Below are positions 24,906-34,350 of a stretch of DNA of 38,015 nucleotides, piece by piece. Under the pieces are notes generated by a model. That model did not search any database and was not told where the DNA came from. It was given only the letters and a program-made list of their open reading frames with translations. The DNA is from an uncultured Bacteroidia bacterium (GTDB taxonomy: Bacteria; Bacteroidota; Bacteroidia; Bacteroidales; F082), in assembly GCA_913009755.1 (NCBI GenBank), contig CAJVWU010000038.1, positions 1-38,015 of the forward strand, in the 5' to 3' direction. The number at the start of each line of letters is the position of its first letter. The stretch's first letter is position 1. A program made the position numbers and the translations under genes.

Positions 24906-27900
24906 TTATTCCTCATCCTCTCCATTATTCAACTCCTTGCCCATCCTATACTTAATATCGTAATTGATAATAAAATCCAACTCCATTTCGGAGAAACTAT
25001 ATTCAATCGCAAGACTCTCATCTATTCTGTTAATCAATTGCTTACAAGGAGCTATTGAGTACTGATCGACTTCAGCATTTCCATACCGAATCCTTTTCTT
25101 ATTTTCATTCATTAATTTTTCCAACTCATTTGAGATTGTACCTAAACTGTTTACTATATATTCCTGAAATGGCAATCCAACTGGCATTAGTGCAATATCA
25201 GATGGATAAAGATGCCTTGCATCGGTAACTGATTTCCAGAAGAAGTAAAATAGATTACTATTTAAAATAGCAAAATAAACCAATGCATCTTTCGCATTAT
25301 TAAAGTTCAATTTGGAAATAGTTGTGTGTGTTTTGTTTGGATCTGTAAGTGATTTGTAATACGGTCTGATCCTAAAGGTCTTAATCCAATAACCTCCAGC
25401 ATTGTGATAGTATATTATTTGTGACCCCGAGAATTGGTTTTTAGAAAAATATTTTGCCTTTACCGTTAAGACTTTGAATAATGCCGAAATTCCATTTTTA
25501 TGAGATATTTTCGGTACGCTATACTTAAATTTCAAAATATCAGCAGTTAGATAACTTAAGTTGTCAAATAAGATACTTCGTTCGTCAGAATACCATGTGA
25601 TGTATTCGGATGTGAAAACATTGGCAGAATCTCCCTTTTTTGCCAGACAAATTGTAAGTCTTTGCATAACCCCTGGAAAGAGAGAAGCTGGTCTAAGAGC
25701 AAAATTTGACAGGTAAAGATATGTAGTGTTTTTTCTTATGTACTCTTGTAACACTTTCATTCTTTGAGCTGCTACAAATGATATTGGAACGATAACTCCG
25801 AACCACGATTTTAGCGAGCATATCTGATAGGACCGTTCAATTATTGGTGCGTATAGATTTCCACAAGCGTGACTGAACAAACCTTGAATCTTATATCTTT
25901 TCTCAACCGATTTAATTTCTAAGTAAGGCGGATTACCAATAATACAATCAAACCCGCCTCCGCTTTGCTTCGGACGGGCAGGGCCACCATTATCTGCCAC
26001 AATCTGGTAAAACTCGGCAAACCAATGAAAGGGTTGGTGGGTAGTGAGCCATTCCTGGAATTTATCGGGTTTAAGTGCTGCATCAATGCCATAATTGGTG
26101 GCAAGATATACGTTTAGTTTGTGGTTGAGTGTGTTCAGTCGTTTGTTCAGTTCCGCTTTGGCGGGTCTTATATCTGAATATGTACTTTCTGATTTTAATT
26201 GGTCTTCAACAAATCTTCTGTAAAACTTATTCAGATTTCCTAATTCTTCATTAAAGAAATCTAATTTATCTTGTGCAAAAAGTCCGTCTTTTTTCTCAAT
26301 GGTAGTAAGCAATTCTTTTTCGGTGGCAAAACCAATTAATGTGTTTCCTGAACGAATGTTAAAATCAATATCGGGCAGTGGCTCCAATCCAAAATTTACT
26401 TTACGTGGGTTTACATCAACGGTGGCAACTAATTTTAGAAACAGACGAAGTTTTGCTATCTCTACTGCTTCTTTCATAATGTCAACACCATACAAATTAT
26501 TTAGGATAATATTTTTGAAAATATAGTATTGCAGATTGGGGTGTTGCTCCGGGTTTATTTCTTCCAACTGTTGTCTGAACCATGATTTTTTATGATTTAT
26601 TGATTGCCATGATTTTTTTTGTTGGTCAGGCAGGTGTGCATAATTGTTTTCATCTTTGGCTTCATCAATAAAAAAACCAATTCGCTGAATACAGGCTTCG
26701 TACAGTGGTTCCAAAATATTTAAGGCAGCAAATAAAAAGGCGCCCGAGCCACAGGTGGGGTCGAGAATAGTTATCTTTTTTATTGCATTAAAAAATGCTT
26801 TTATAAATTCAGGGTCTTGAGTGTTTTCAATAATATCTTGCGTAAACTGCCTTATGTTTAAGTTGTAGGTAATAAAATCGTTGATGTGGTTGATTTCGCC
26901 ATTTTCGATTTTCGATTTTATTTCGGCATATCGTTTTCTGCGTTCTATGAGTTCACGGTAAATTTCGGTAGGCAAAGCAATATTTTCGGGTGCTTTTGTA
27001 TTCCATATTTTACGGGTTTCCCATAAGTGGGGCGAAGTACTTTCCTGTACTATTTCTTTTTCAAATTCAGGCTGAAATCCTGCCTTTATTTCATCGGGTA
27101 AGTCGTCAAACAAATCACCTTCCGGTACTCCCTTTTTTACTGCATCGTAAATATAGGTATCGTTACTTTGGCTTAATGAGTTCCATAATTCGCTGTTTGC
27201 ATCAAATCCTTTTTTGTAGTGTCTTTCGGTTTCATCAAACAGAAAAGGGATAATTGTATTTTTGCCAATATAATCGGTAATATCTTCCTTGGTGTAATAG
27301 GCACCCATCGAAGCACGGTCGTTAATATATTTCTCAAAAATATAACCAATCACATCGGGGTTTATATCGCGCCCTGTCGCTTCAATGCTGTTGTCGAGAT
27401 GCCAATTCCATTGGTCGAAAAAACCAAATAATTTTGTAAAAGCATCATCGCTGATATTTATTTCTGCGAATTGCTGTTCCAGTTCGTGTACATCAAACAA
27501 ACAGCCATTAAGATACGGTATCTTTCCTAAATCAATTGGGTGTTTGTGTCTGTGCTTTTCAGGTTTGCCCAGTCCATCGTGAAAAAGTTCCAATAAAAAA
27601 CTGCGGTAGAAACTGTAGAAATTATCTTTGCCCGTTTTTTCAGAACTCTCATTCAGTTTGTTTTGTAAATAATTAAAATCCTGATTTAAAAACCCTTTTT
27701 TTTGAATGAAATAGCAAAACATCAGGCGGTTGAGCATTAAAGAAGCATACCATTGTTTGTTGGTATTTTCTTTATCGCCAATATGGTCATCAATGCCTTG
27801 AATAAAATCAAGAAAAACGGTGTGTTGTTTCTTGAATTCAGTGTAAAATTTCTTGGTTACTTTATCGGTATTTTTTGCAAAGTTTTCAGAGATTCGTTGC

Positions 27901-28343
27901 TTTACATCAACAATTGTAATTTGTTCTTCTTCGTCAAGGGTGAACAATAGATTTTTTAATCGCTGAAAAAGTATTTCTGTATCCTGATGGCTATACCATG
28001 ATATTTCACGCACCTGCTTTGGTTTGTTCTCTTCTTTTATGGCAATCTGCCAAATCTGATGATTTTGATTTTGGTCGGAATAGATTATCAGATGTTCAAA
28101 ATAATGTTTGGCAACTTTTGCTTCAATCTGTTTGCGGATATTGCTTAACGGGATTTTCCCATTTGGCAATGATGGACAATGCAGTATTACAAAACCCTTT
28201 TTCTCGACAATGCCTTTTAGCATAAAAGCATCTTCATTAACTGCAATGGGCAAATTATTGTCGAAATTATCCCAACCTAATTCATTAAACAGGTTTTTAA
28301 AATCGAACGACTTTATGTATTCCGAAAATCTATTCTTCTTCAT
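24906..28343 (-). CDS. Large Eco57I-like DNA adenine methyltransferase (1145 aa)
   Basis: A 1145-residue protein. An N-terminal domain (1-140) of unknown family precedes a helical region. GAYYT at 348-351 precedes the methylase core: SAM motif DPTCGSGAF (528-536), GVDIMKEAVEIAKLRL (619-634) and catalytic NPPY (804-807), which marks N6-adenine methylation. Residues about 810-1145 look like a target-recognition region (Eco57I/TaqI type). I see no clear nuclease motif, so cutting would rest on the partner. Its layout resembles PglX/DrmMI and type IIG/ISP methylases. The helicase gene ends 1 base upstream, so the two are translationally coupled. Confidence 0.88.
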   Translation of the reverse strand: MKKNRFSEYIKSFDFKNLFNELGWDNFDNNLPIAVNEDAFMLKGIVEKKGFVILHCPSLPNGKIPLSNIRKQIEAKVAKHYFEHLIIYSDQNQNHQIWQIAIKEENKPKQVREISWYSHQDTEILFQRLKNLLFTLDEEEQITIVDVKQRISENFAKNTDKVTKKFYTEFKKQHTVFLDFIQGIDDHIGDKENTNKQWYASLMLNRLMFCYFIQKKGFLNQDFNYLQNKLNESSEKTGKDNFYSFYRSFLLELFHDGLGKPEKHRHKHPIDLGKIPYLNGCLFDVHELEQQFAEINISDDAFTKLFGFFDQWNWHLDNSIEATGRDINPDVIGYIFEKYINDRASMGAYYTKEDITDYIGKNTIIPFLFDETERHYKKGFDANSELWNSLSQSNDTYIYDAVKKGVPEGDLFDDLPDEIKAGFQPEFEKEIVQESTSPHLWETRKIWNTKAPENIALPTEIYRELIERRKRYAEIKSKIENGEINHINDFITYNLNIRQFTQDIIENTQDPEFIKAFFNAIKKITILDPTCGSGAFLFAALNILEPLYEACIQRIGFFIDEAKDENNYAHLPDQQKKSWQSINHKKSWFRQQLEEINPEQHPNLQYYIFKNIILNNLYGVDIMKEAVEIAKLRLFLKLVATVDVNPRKVNFGLEPLPDIDFNIRSGNTLIGFATEKELLTTIEKKDGLFAQDKLDFFNEELGNLNKFYRRFVEDQLKSESTYSDIRPAKAELNKRLNTLNHKLNVYLATNYGIDAALKPDKFQEWLTTHQPFHWFAEFYQIVADNGGPARPKQSGGGFDCIIGNPPYLEIKSVEKRYKIQGLFSHACGNLYAPIIERSYQICSLKSWFGVIVPISFVAAQRMKVLQEYIRKNTTYLYLSNFALRPASLFPGVMQRLTICLAKKGDSANVFTSEYITWYSDERSILFDNLSYLTADILKFKYSVPKISHKNGISALFKVLTVKAKYFSKNQFSGSQIIYYHNAGGYWIKTFRIRPYYKSLTDPNKTHTTISKLNFNNAKDALVYFAILNSNLFYFFWKSVTDARHLYPSDIALMPVGLPFQEYIVNSLGTISNELEKLMNENKKRIRYGNAEVDQYSIAPCKQLINRIDESLAIEYSFSEMELDFIINYDIKYRMGKELNNGEDEE

Positions 28344-28344
28344 A

Positions 28345-31300
28345 TTACTTAACTCTTAATCCCATTGAACAAATTATTTGAGGGTCTTTTGTAACCGATT
28401 CATCCTCGTTAATCAGACTTAGTTTGCCATCTTCACGAAGCGAAACAACTAAGTTTGCTAAATCTTCATCATTAATTCCGGTTTTCAATTGCCGGTTTAT
28501 TGTTTCTCTGGCATATTCCCTCAATGGATGGTCATAAATATCCTGAATGGTTCTTTTTAGTTCTTCAGTAATCCATAAAGTACCAACATTTCTTTCTGCA
28601 TAATTATTCAAACGCATATAAGCACGATAGCGAGCCCCTGTTTTTTTACCTAATTGTCCGCCAATTTTCGACTCGGTTTCTTTTATATGATTTAAACCGG
28701 ATTTCACCAATTCGTGATGTTTTTCAAAACGTTCAAGTGCTGGTTCGTCAGGTTTGCATTTTATTGCCTTTAATATTTCGAATTGTGATTGCGTTACTAT
28801 TTTATATTTTTCTTTTCCACTTTCATCTTTAATCTTTTCCTCAGATACCCATGCCAACACATCATTTTCGCTTGAAGTTTTTGTGTAAACGATAGAGCCG
28901 TTTATTTTCTGTTCTTCATCGCCTTTTTTTGTGGCATAAATTACATTAGGTAAATCAGGAATTATTTTGGCTAATTTTGGGTCAGCATCGATTGCGTTTT
29001 TCCAAATTTGAAATGCATAAGAAGCCAAATCAACTTCAATATCTTCTTCTTCATCTAACAAACCTGATTTCTCATTGTAAAGGTCGGCAATATTAATTGG
29101 GTCACCTTCAAAGAAAACTTCATCTGAGCCGACTGTTTCGGCATTTTCCCTAATTCGTTGGCTTAACCGTCCTCTCAAATTTATAATGTTTTCAATACCG
29201 TCTTCAGGCAGAAATGAGTACACCAAAATTTCGTGATGTTTTTGTCCAATCCTGTCAACACGCCCTGCTCTTTGAATTAAACGGATAATTGCCCAGGGTA
29301 AGTCGTAATTTAAAACAATGTGTGCATCTTGTAAATTTTGCCCTTCACTTAACACATCGGTTGTAATTAGTACTCTGATTTGTTGCTCATTTGGAATGAC
29401 TTTTTCGTTGCTTAAAGGACTAAAACGGTAAGCGAGTGCAGTTGGGTCATCCGAAGCACCCGTTACACATTCCATTTTCTTAACGCCTCTTTTTTTCAAA
29501 GATTCAAATAAATAAAATGCTGTATCGGAATATTGAGTGAATATTAATATTTTTTCGCCTTTATGCTTTATATTAATTAAATCATCAAGGGCATTTAATT
29601 GTCTGTCATTTTCTTGCTTCCAGTTTTTACCAATTTTCAGAATTTTCATCAATTCTTTACTGTCAGTTTCCAAGTCCTTTTTCATTTGGTCGTTGAACAA
29701 CTGGCTCTTAATCCATTGGTATTTGTGTTCTTTAGTATAAAGCGATGCGTAATACTTTTCGGCTTGCGCTAAGTATTCCTTTGGTTTTGTGAGGATTTCA
29801 ATGTTATTATCATCTTCTTCATCCTTATCAGAATACATAAAATCATCAATTAAACCAGCCTCTTGTTTACCAATCGGAAAAGCAAGATTATTCTCCATTG
29901 CATAAATAAAAAGATAGTTTCTTAAAATATGTCTGCTGATTGATAACAAGAAAGAGTATCCACTACTTTCAAGCCTTTTAAAAAGATTGGTTCGGGCAAA
30001 ACCTATTAAACGTGTTCCTGCTCTGCTTAAATTTTCTTTTATTAAAATATCTTCGCTGGTAATTTCAACATCTGACTTTTTATTTTCGTAACCTTCTTGT
30101 CCTAATCCATATCTTGGTAAGATTAAACCGTCAATAATATCAATAATCTTGTTAGAGTAAAGTTGTGCATATTGGTCGTTTGGGTCTTTAGGGTTAAATG
30201 CATAATCAACCTTTTTAGGAAGCCTGTCAGGAAAATAAGAGCGGTCGCCATTGGGGAATTCTAAATATTTCCTATTTAACTCGTCATCGTGAATTGCATA
30301 GTTGTTTTTTATAAAACTACGTGTCCTTCTAACCAAGAACAATCGCATTAATTCTGCCCAATCATCCGGAAATTGACTTTTTTCAAATGCAGAGATTGAT
30401 GTTTCCGGTACCTGATGATTTGCGAGAAAATGAATTCTTCCACCAATTTGTTCAATATATCGCTCAGGACTTATTCCCAAATTATATGTTTCATCTATAA
30501 ATAGCCTTAATTGATTACTTAAATCCAGATAAGTTTTATTGTATGGCGTTGCAGTGAGCAAAATAATTTTACTGTCGTTAAGTTGAATATACTCCTGAAT
30601 TGCTCTGTATCTTTTCCCATCTCTATTTCTCAGGTTATGACTTTCATCGATAATTACAAGTCTGTATCTTCTCTTTTTCGCCAGTTCTGTTTGTACTTGA
30701 GTTATGGATATTACATCTGCACGTAATTGATATTTGTTTTTATAGTCTTTCCACATCTCTACTAAATTCTTTGGGCAAATAATTAATGTTTCCAGGAAGA
30801 AATCATCTTCAAACATTTTTGCTAATGCTGTCGCTGTATAGGTTTTCCCCAAACCAACTACATCTCCGATTATTACTCCGCCTCTTTTGTATAGGTGATG
30901 AGCCGCAACTTGAACAGCACTTTGCTGATATGGTAATAATATATTTTCAAAAACTTTTGGCAGATTGAATTCTGAGATTCCTGCTCTTGCTTCTCTCGAT
31001 AAATGATAGGCTATTTTTAAATATAAATGATATGGCTTGTAAAGTTCATCTGCTGCCCAACTGTTTTCAATTATTTCTGCAAGTTCCTCTGTTATATCAA
31101 TGCTCCATCTATCTTCCCACCTGTCCTGATACCATTTTGATAATTTCTCAGCGGCATCTCCTTCAACCACATCTACATTTAATTCGCCTTGTTTTGAAAT
31201 TCCTGCAAATGTTAAGTTAGAACTACCAACAAATCCAATTGTAGGACTATTAAAGTCATTACGATGTGCTAAATATAGTTTTGCATGTAATTGATGTTTT

Positions 31301-31725
31301 AGGTGCAGTTTTACTATCACCTTTTTTTCTTTCAGTTGTTTTGCAAGTTGTTTAAGTGCTTTTTCATCTTCATTGGTTGGGTTACCAATTGTTAATTGTT
31401 CTTTAAATTCCTGAGCAATCTTCTTCCTGAATTTTAATGCTTCGTTGTTGTCTAAAGTCTTATGATAACTACCTGAAAAAAACTCTTTTATTTCTTCCTC
31501 GGGAAGTCTTTGCATGCCAATTAATACACGACAATGATATTTGTTGTCATCTTCAAATTCTTCAGGTAAATAGTCGCCTTCAAGATTATTCACTTGCTTA
31601 GAAACCTTTCGCCATCCCCTTAAATTGAAATAGCCAATACAAAAGTCTGCTCGTTTTGATGTTTCTAACGTTTTTGTTAATCCTTCTTCAAGGTGTTTTT
31701 TTATGTTATCGTATATTGTTGGCAT
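28345..31725 (-). CDS. PLD nuclease-like / SNF2-type helicase fusion (1126 aa)
   Basis: A 1126-residue protein. Residues about 1-230 are a phospholipase D-like nuclease domain with HAK (147-149) and GSSNLT (167-172); only one HxK half is seen, so it may act as a dimer. Residues about 262-850 are an SF2 (SNF2-type) motor: GDVVGLGKT (287-295), DESH (360-363), TATPYN (391-396), TTDVLSEGQNL (788-798) and QRAGRVDRIGQ (818-828). The C-terminal 270 residues are helical with no family I know. Probably a translocase-nuclease that cuts unmodified DNA together with the methylase downstream. First gene of the block; a weak -7 box TAAATTTG lies at 31861-31868, but the leader would be long (about 135 bases). 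Confidence 0.88.
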   Translation of the reverse strand: MPTIYDNIKKHLEEGLTKTLETSKRADFCIGYFNLRGWRKVSKQVNNLEGDYLPEEFEDDNKYHCRVLIGMQRLPEEEIKEFFSGSYHKTLDNNEALKFRKKIAQEFKEQLTIGNPTNEDEKALKQLAKQLKEKKVIVKLHLKHQLHAKLYLAHRNDFNSPTIGFVGSSNLTFAGISKQGELNVDVVEGDAAEKLSKWYQDRWEDRWSIDITEELAEIIENSWAADELYKPYHLYLKIAYHLSREARAGISEFNLPKVFENILLPYQQSAVQVAAHHLYKRGGVIIGDVVGLGKTYTATALAKMFEDDFFLETLIICPKNLVEMWKDYKNKYQLRADVISITQVQTELAKKRRYRLVIIDESHNLRNRDGKRYRAIQEYIQLNDSKIILLTATPYNKTYLDLSNQLRLFIDETYNLGISPERYIEQIGGRIHFLANHQVPETSISAFEKSQFPDDWAELMRLFLVRRTRSFIKNNYAIHDDELNRKYLEFPNGDRSYFPDRLPKKVDYAFNPKDPNDQYAQLYSNKIIDIIDGLILPRYGLGQEGYENKKSDVEITSEDILIKENLSRAGTRLIGFARTNLFKRLESSGYSFLLSISRHILRNYLFIYAMENNLAFPIGKQEAGLIDDFMYSDKDEEDDNNIEILTKPKEYLAQAEKYYASLYTKEHKYQWIKSQLFNDQMKKDLETDSKELMKILKIGKNWKQENDRQLNALDDLINIKHKGEKILIFTQYSDTAFYLFESLKKRGVKKMECVTGASDDPTALAYRFSPLSNEKVIPNEQQIRVLITTDVLSEGQNLQDAHIVLNYDLPWAIIRLIQRAGRVDRIGQKHHEILVYSFLPEDGIENIINLRGRLSQRIRENAETVGSDEVFFEGDPINIADLYNEKSGLLDEEEDIEVDLASYAFQIWKNAIDADPKLAKIIPDLPNVIYATKKGDEEQKINGSIVYTKTSSENDVLAWVSEEKIKDESGKEKYKIVTQSQFEILKAIKCKPDEPALERFEKHHELVKSGLNHIKETESKIGGQLGKKTGARYRAYMRLNNYAERNVGTLWITEELKRTIQDIYDHPLREYARETINRQLKTGINDEDLANLVVSLREDGKLSLINEDESVTKDPQIICSMGLRVK

Positions 31726-31751
31726 ATTCTATTCTTTTTTTTCTTTTTCAG

Positions 31752-31839
31752 GCGTTGGCAAGAAATTGCTCTTTTGGTTTTTTAGTGTTTGCCTTTGTGT
31801 CGGCAAAAAACCAAATGTGCAATTTGTGCGGTGGCTTTC
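31752..31839. repeat. Right boundary element of the accessory block (GCGTTGGCAAGA plus hairpin)
   Basis: GCGTTGGCAAGA (31752-31763) then a long imperfect hairpin: left arm 31763-31793 (AAATTGC, TTTGGTTTTTT, GCC) with right arm 31802-31825 (GGC, AAAAAACCAAA, GCAATTT) and a small loop, then TGTGCGGTGGCTTTC-like end. It mirrors the element at 22954-23034 in the same orientation, 8.8 kb away. It lies in the 301-base gap 31726-32026, which otherwise shows only T-rich sequence and a weak -7 box. Confidence 0.7.
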
Positions 31840-32026
31840 TATTTCTTTATTTTCTTGTAGCAAATTTATCATTCTGGTTTTGTTTCTTTTGCTTGTGGGT
31901 AACAGGTGATTTGTTAATGGATTAATTTTTTTTTTTTTGATGTGTTTTGATTATTTTGAAATTGGAAATCAGAATACAAGAAATTTTAAATTATACCAAA
32001 GGCATTTCATGAGGAGAAATTATTGC

Positions 32027-33331
32027 TTACATCCTTTCTATGCGGGCACCAAGTTTTCTGAGGCGGAGGTCAATATCCTGGTAACCCCGGTCAATTTGTT
32101 CAATATTTTCGATGATGCTTTCGCCTTTGGCCGACAGGGCGGCAATGAGCAGGGCTACCCCGGCGCGGATATCGGGTGATGACATTTTTATTCCACGCAA
32201 CGGTGATTCATGGTTCAGGCCGATAACCGTAGCCCGGTGCGGGTCGCACAAAATGATCCGTGCCCCCATATCAATCAGCTTGTCAACAAAAAACAAACGG
32301 CTCTCGAACATTTTCTGGTGGATCAGTACGCTGCCTTTGGCCTGGATGGCGACAACCAGCACAATGCTGATCAGGTCTGGGGTGAATCCCGGCCAGGGGG
32401 CGTCATCTATTTTCATGATGGAACCGTCAATGAAAGTTTCAATAACATATTCTTTTTTTGCCGGCACAAACAAATTATGGCCTTTTTGTTCAACACTTAC
32501 CCCAAGCCGTCTGAAAATATCAGGAATACGGCCCAGGTCATTCAGGTTTACGTTTTTAATGGTCAGCGACGATTGGGTCATGGCAGCAAGGCCGATAAAA
32601 CTGCCCACTTCTATCATGTCGGCCAGCAGGGTATGCGAGGTGCCATGAAGCTCTTTCACCCCTTCAATGGTCAGTAAATTGGAACCAATCCCTGAAATTG
32701 CGGCACCCATGCTGTTGAGCATTTTGCAAAGTTGTACGATGTAGGGCTCGGAGGCTGCATTAAAAATAGTTGTTTTGCCTTCGGCCATCACAGAGGCCAT
32801 CACGATGTTGGCTGTTCCGGTCACCGAAGCTTCCTCAAGTAACATATAATCTCCTGTCAGGCCGGATGTACTGATATCGTAGGATTTATTTTCTGCATCA
32901 TAATGGAAACGGGCTCCCAGTTTTTCCAGGCCTTTGAAATGAGTGTCCAGTCTTCTCCGTCCTATTTTGTCGCCTCCCGGTTGTGGAAGAAAACCGGTGC
33001 CGAACCTGGCCAGCAATGGCCCGATGATCATAACACTGCCCCTGATGCTGGTTGCTTTTTGGTAATATTCCGGGGTTTTAAGATATTCCGGGTTAATGTT
33101 ATCGGCCTGAAAAAGAAAGGTGTTTGCATCCGTTTTTTTGACTTTTACCCCGAGGCCTTTTAACAATTCGATCAAACGGTTGACATCAAGGATGTTGGGG
33201 ACATTGCTTATTTTTACTTCATCGGCCGTCAGCAAAACGGCACAGATAACCTGCAAAGCTTCGTTTTTTGCACCCTGAGGAATGATCTCCCCTGACAAGG
33301 GAACGCCCCCTGTTATTTTAAATGATCCCAT
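32027..33331 (-). CDS. murA: UDP-N-acetylglucosamine 1-carboxyvinyltransferase, Asp variant
   Basis: A 434-residue enolpyruvyl transferase for the first committed step of peptidoglycan synthesis (UDP-GlcNAc plus phosphoenolpyruvate). KNEAL (22-26) holds the conserved active-site Lys. The flexible loop reads PGGDKIGRRRLDTHFKGLEKLGA: D121 occupies the place of Cys115 of E. coli (PGGCTIG). MurA with Asp there is known to resist fosfomycin, since the drug alkylates that Cys. The rest of the enzyme appears complete. DUF4290 lies upstream on the same strand, a common order in Bacteroidota, but a terminator separates them. Confidence 0.97.
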   Translation of the reverse strand: MGSFKITGGVPLSGEIIPQGAKNEALQVICAVLLTADEVKISNVPNILDVNRLIELLKGLGVKVKKTDANTFLFQADNINPEYLKTPEYYQKATSIRGSVMIIGPLLARFGTGFLPQPGGDKIGRRRLDTHFKGLEKLGARFHYDAENKSYDISTSGLTGDYMLLEEASVTGTANIVMASVMAEGKTTIFNAASEPYIVQLCKMLNSMGAAISGIGSNLLTIEGVKELHGTSHTLLADMIEVGSFIGLAAMTQSSLTIKNVNLNDLGRIPDIFRRLGVSVEQKGHNLFVPAKKEYVIETFIDGSIMKIDDAPWPGFTPDLISIVLVVAIQAKGSVLIHQKMFESRLFFVDKLIDMGARIILCDPHRATVIGLNHESPLRGIKMSSPDIRAGVALLIAALSAKGESIIENIEQIDRGYQDIDLRLRKLGARIERM

Positions 33332-33365
33332 TGCTCATTTTTTTAGATGTATAAATAAACAAAAA

Positions 33366-33386
33366 AACAACCACTTCAGGGTTGTT
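33366..33386 (-). terminator. Terminator after the DUF4290 gene
   Basis: AACAACC (33366-33372) pairs with GGTTGTT (33380-33386). A-run on the left and T-run on the right allow it to act on either strand; on the minus strand it ends the DUF4290 transcript before murA. Confidence 0.75.
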
Positions 33387-33442
33387 TTTTGTGAATAATT
33401 TATCTAAACCGTGAAAAAAAAACATGAACCGGCCGGTGAGTG

Positions 33443-34081
33443 TTAAAAGTTTCTTTGCCCGTAACTTTTTCTTCTTCCCCCGTTATTGCTCCGGCGTGGT
33501 TGATGCGGTTTGGTGCGTTTTTGTTTATTTCTTGAAAGGAATTCACTTGTGCTGGTCAGGACAGTGTCCTCCGGCAATTCCAGTTTGCCTCCTGACAGTT
33601 CTTTTAAATGTTTAAAGATGGTTGCGTCATTTACCGATTCCCTGTTCCAGGCGAGATATGATTTTTTCATGTGATTGGCAATTGTTTTTATCAGGATCAT
33701 TTTATCTTCACCTTCGTAATCAATGGCCTTTTTGATGATATCTTCAATATTTTTACCGTAATGCCTGTATTTTATCTTGCCTTCACTGTACGGGATCTTT
33801 TCGGGTTTGTGCATCAATTTTTCCCGTGATGGCGGGGGAAACGGGCCGTCAACCTCCAGTTTGAAACCGGAGATGATGATCATGTGGTCCCAGAGTGTCC
33901 TTTGATAATCACTCGATTCGCGTACCCCCGGATTGATCTGCGACATAATACTTACAATAGCATAAGCTGTCCTGTTTCGTTGTTCCCTGTCCTCAAGCAA
34001 AGCAGTCTGCTCAATCATTTTCTGAACGTTTCGGCCATATCCGGGAATTCTTAATTTTTCGCGTGTCGTATTGTATTCCAT
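33443..34081 (-). CDS. DUF4290 domain protein
   Basis: A 212-residue protein starting MEYNTTREKLRIPGYGRNVQKM, with INPGVRESSDYQRTLWDHM in the middle, the pattern of DUF4290, a Bacteroidota-specific family of unknown function. The C-terminal 30 residues are very basic (RNKQKRTKPHQPRRS then NNGGRRKSYGQRNF), suggesting nucleic acid or membrane-phosphate binding. It is cytoplasmic. Placement next to murA is common in the phylum. A TACTTTTG -7 box at 34131-34138 lies about 50 bases upstream of the ATG. Confidence 0.9.
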   Translation of the reverse strand: MEYNTTREKLRIPGYGRNVQKMIEQTALLEDREQRNRTAYAIVSIMSQINPGVRESSDYQRTLWDHMIIISGFKLEVDGPFPPPSREKLMHKPEKIPYSEGKIKYRHYGKNIEDIIKKAIDYEGEDKMILIKTIANHMKKSYLAWNRESVNDATIFKHLKELSGGKLELPEDTVLTSTSEFLSRNKQKRTKPHQPRRSNNGGRRKSYGQRNF

Positions 34082-34130
34082 GATGTTTTCTTTGAAAATA
34101 AATTAACCGGTTGGAAAATAATTTATTGCG

Positions 34131-34138
34131 CAAAAGTA
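34131..34138 (-). promoter_or_regulatory. Candidate -7 box (TACTTTTG) for the DUF4290 gene
   Basis: TAnnTTTG match on the minus strand, about 50 bases upstream of ATG 34081; a TTG lies 15 bases further up, shorter than usual. Confidence 0.45.
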
Positions 34139-34350
34139 CACTTTTTTATTTTCCAATTGAATTGATTGACTTAAAATAAATCTTTCTGACAAAAGACCGG
34201 AGAATCCTGAACAACGGAAAAAGAAAAACAAAAACAAAGCACAACCTTTCTCTCAGGGGATTTCTCACCGCCACCGCACAGGCCAACTCACAAGGGTTCG
34301 GAATGACAGCCGCTTTCTTTTTTGCTTTTTTATGTAAAAACACAAATGCT

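Noticed and set aside
24906-31725. Complete DISARM or BREX system
   Set aside because: No DrmA, DrmB (DUF1998), PglZ, BrxC or BrxL genes are present in the window.
31656-31925. Plus-strand reading frames upstream of the helicase gene
   Set aside because: They consist of Phe, Leu and Cys runs from T-rich DNA, overlap the helicase 5' end and the hairpin, and show no protein-like pattern.
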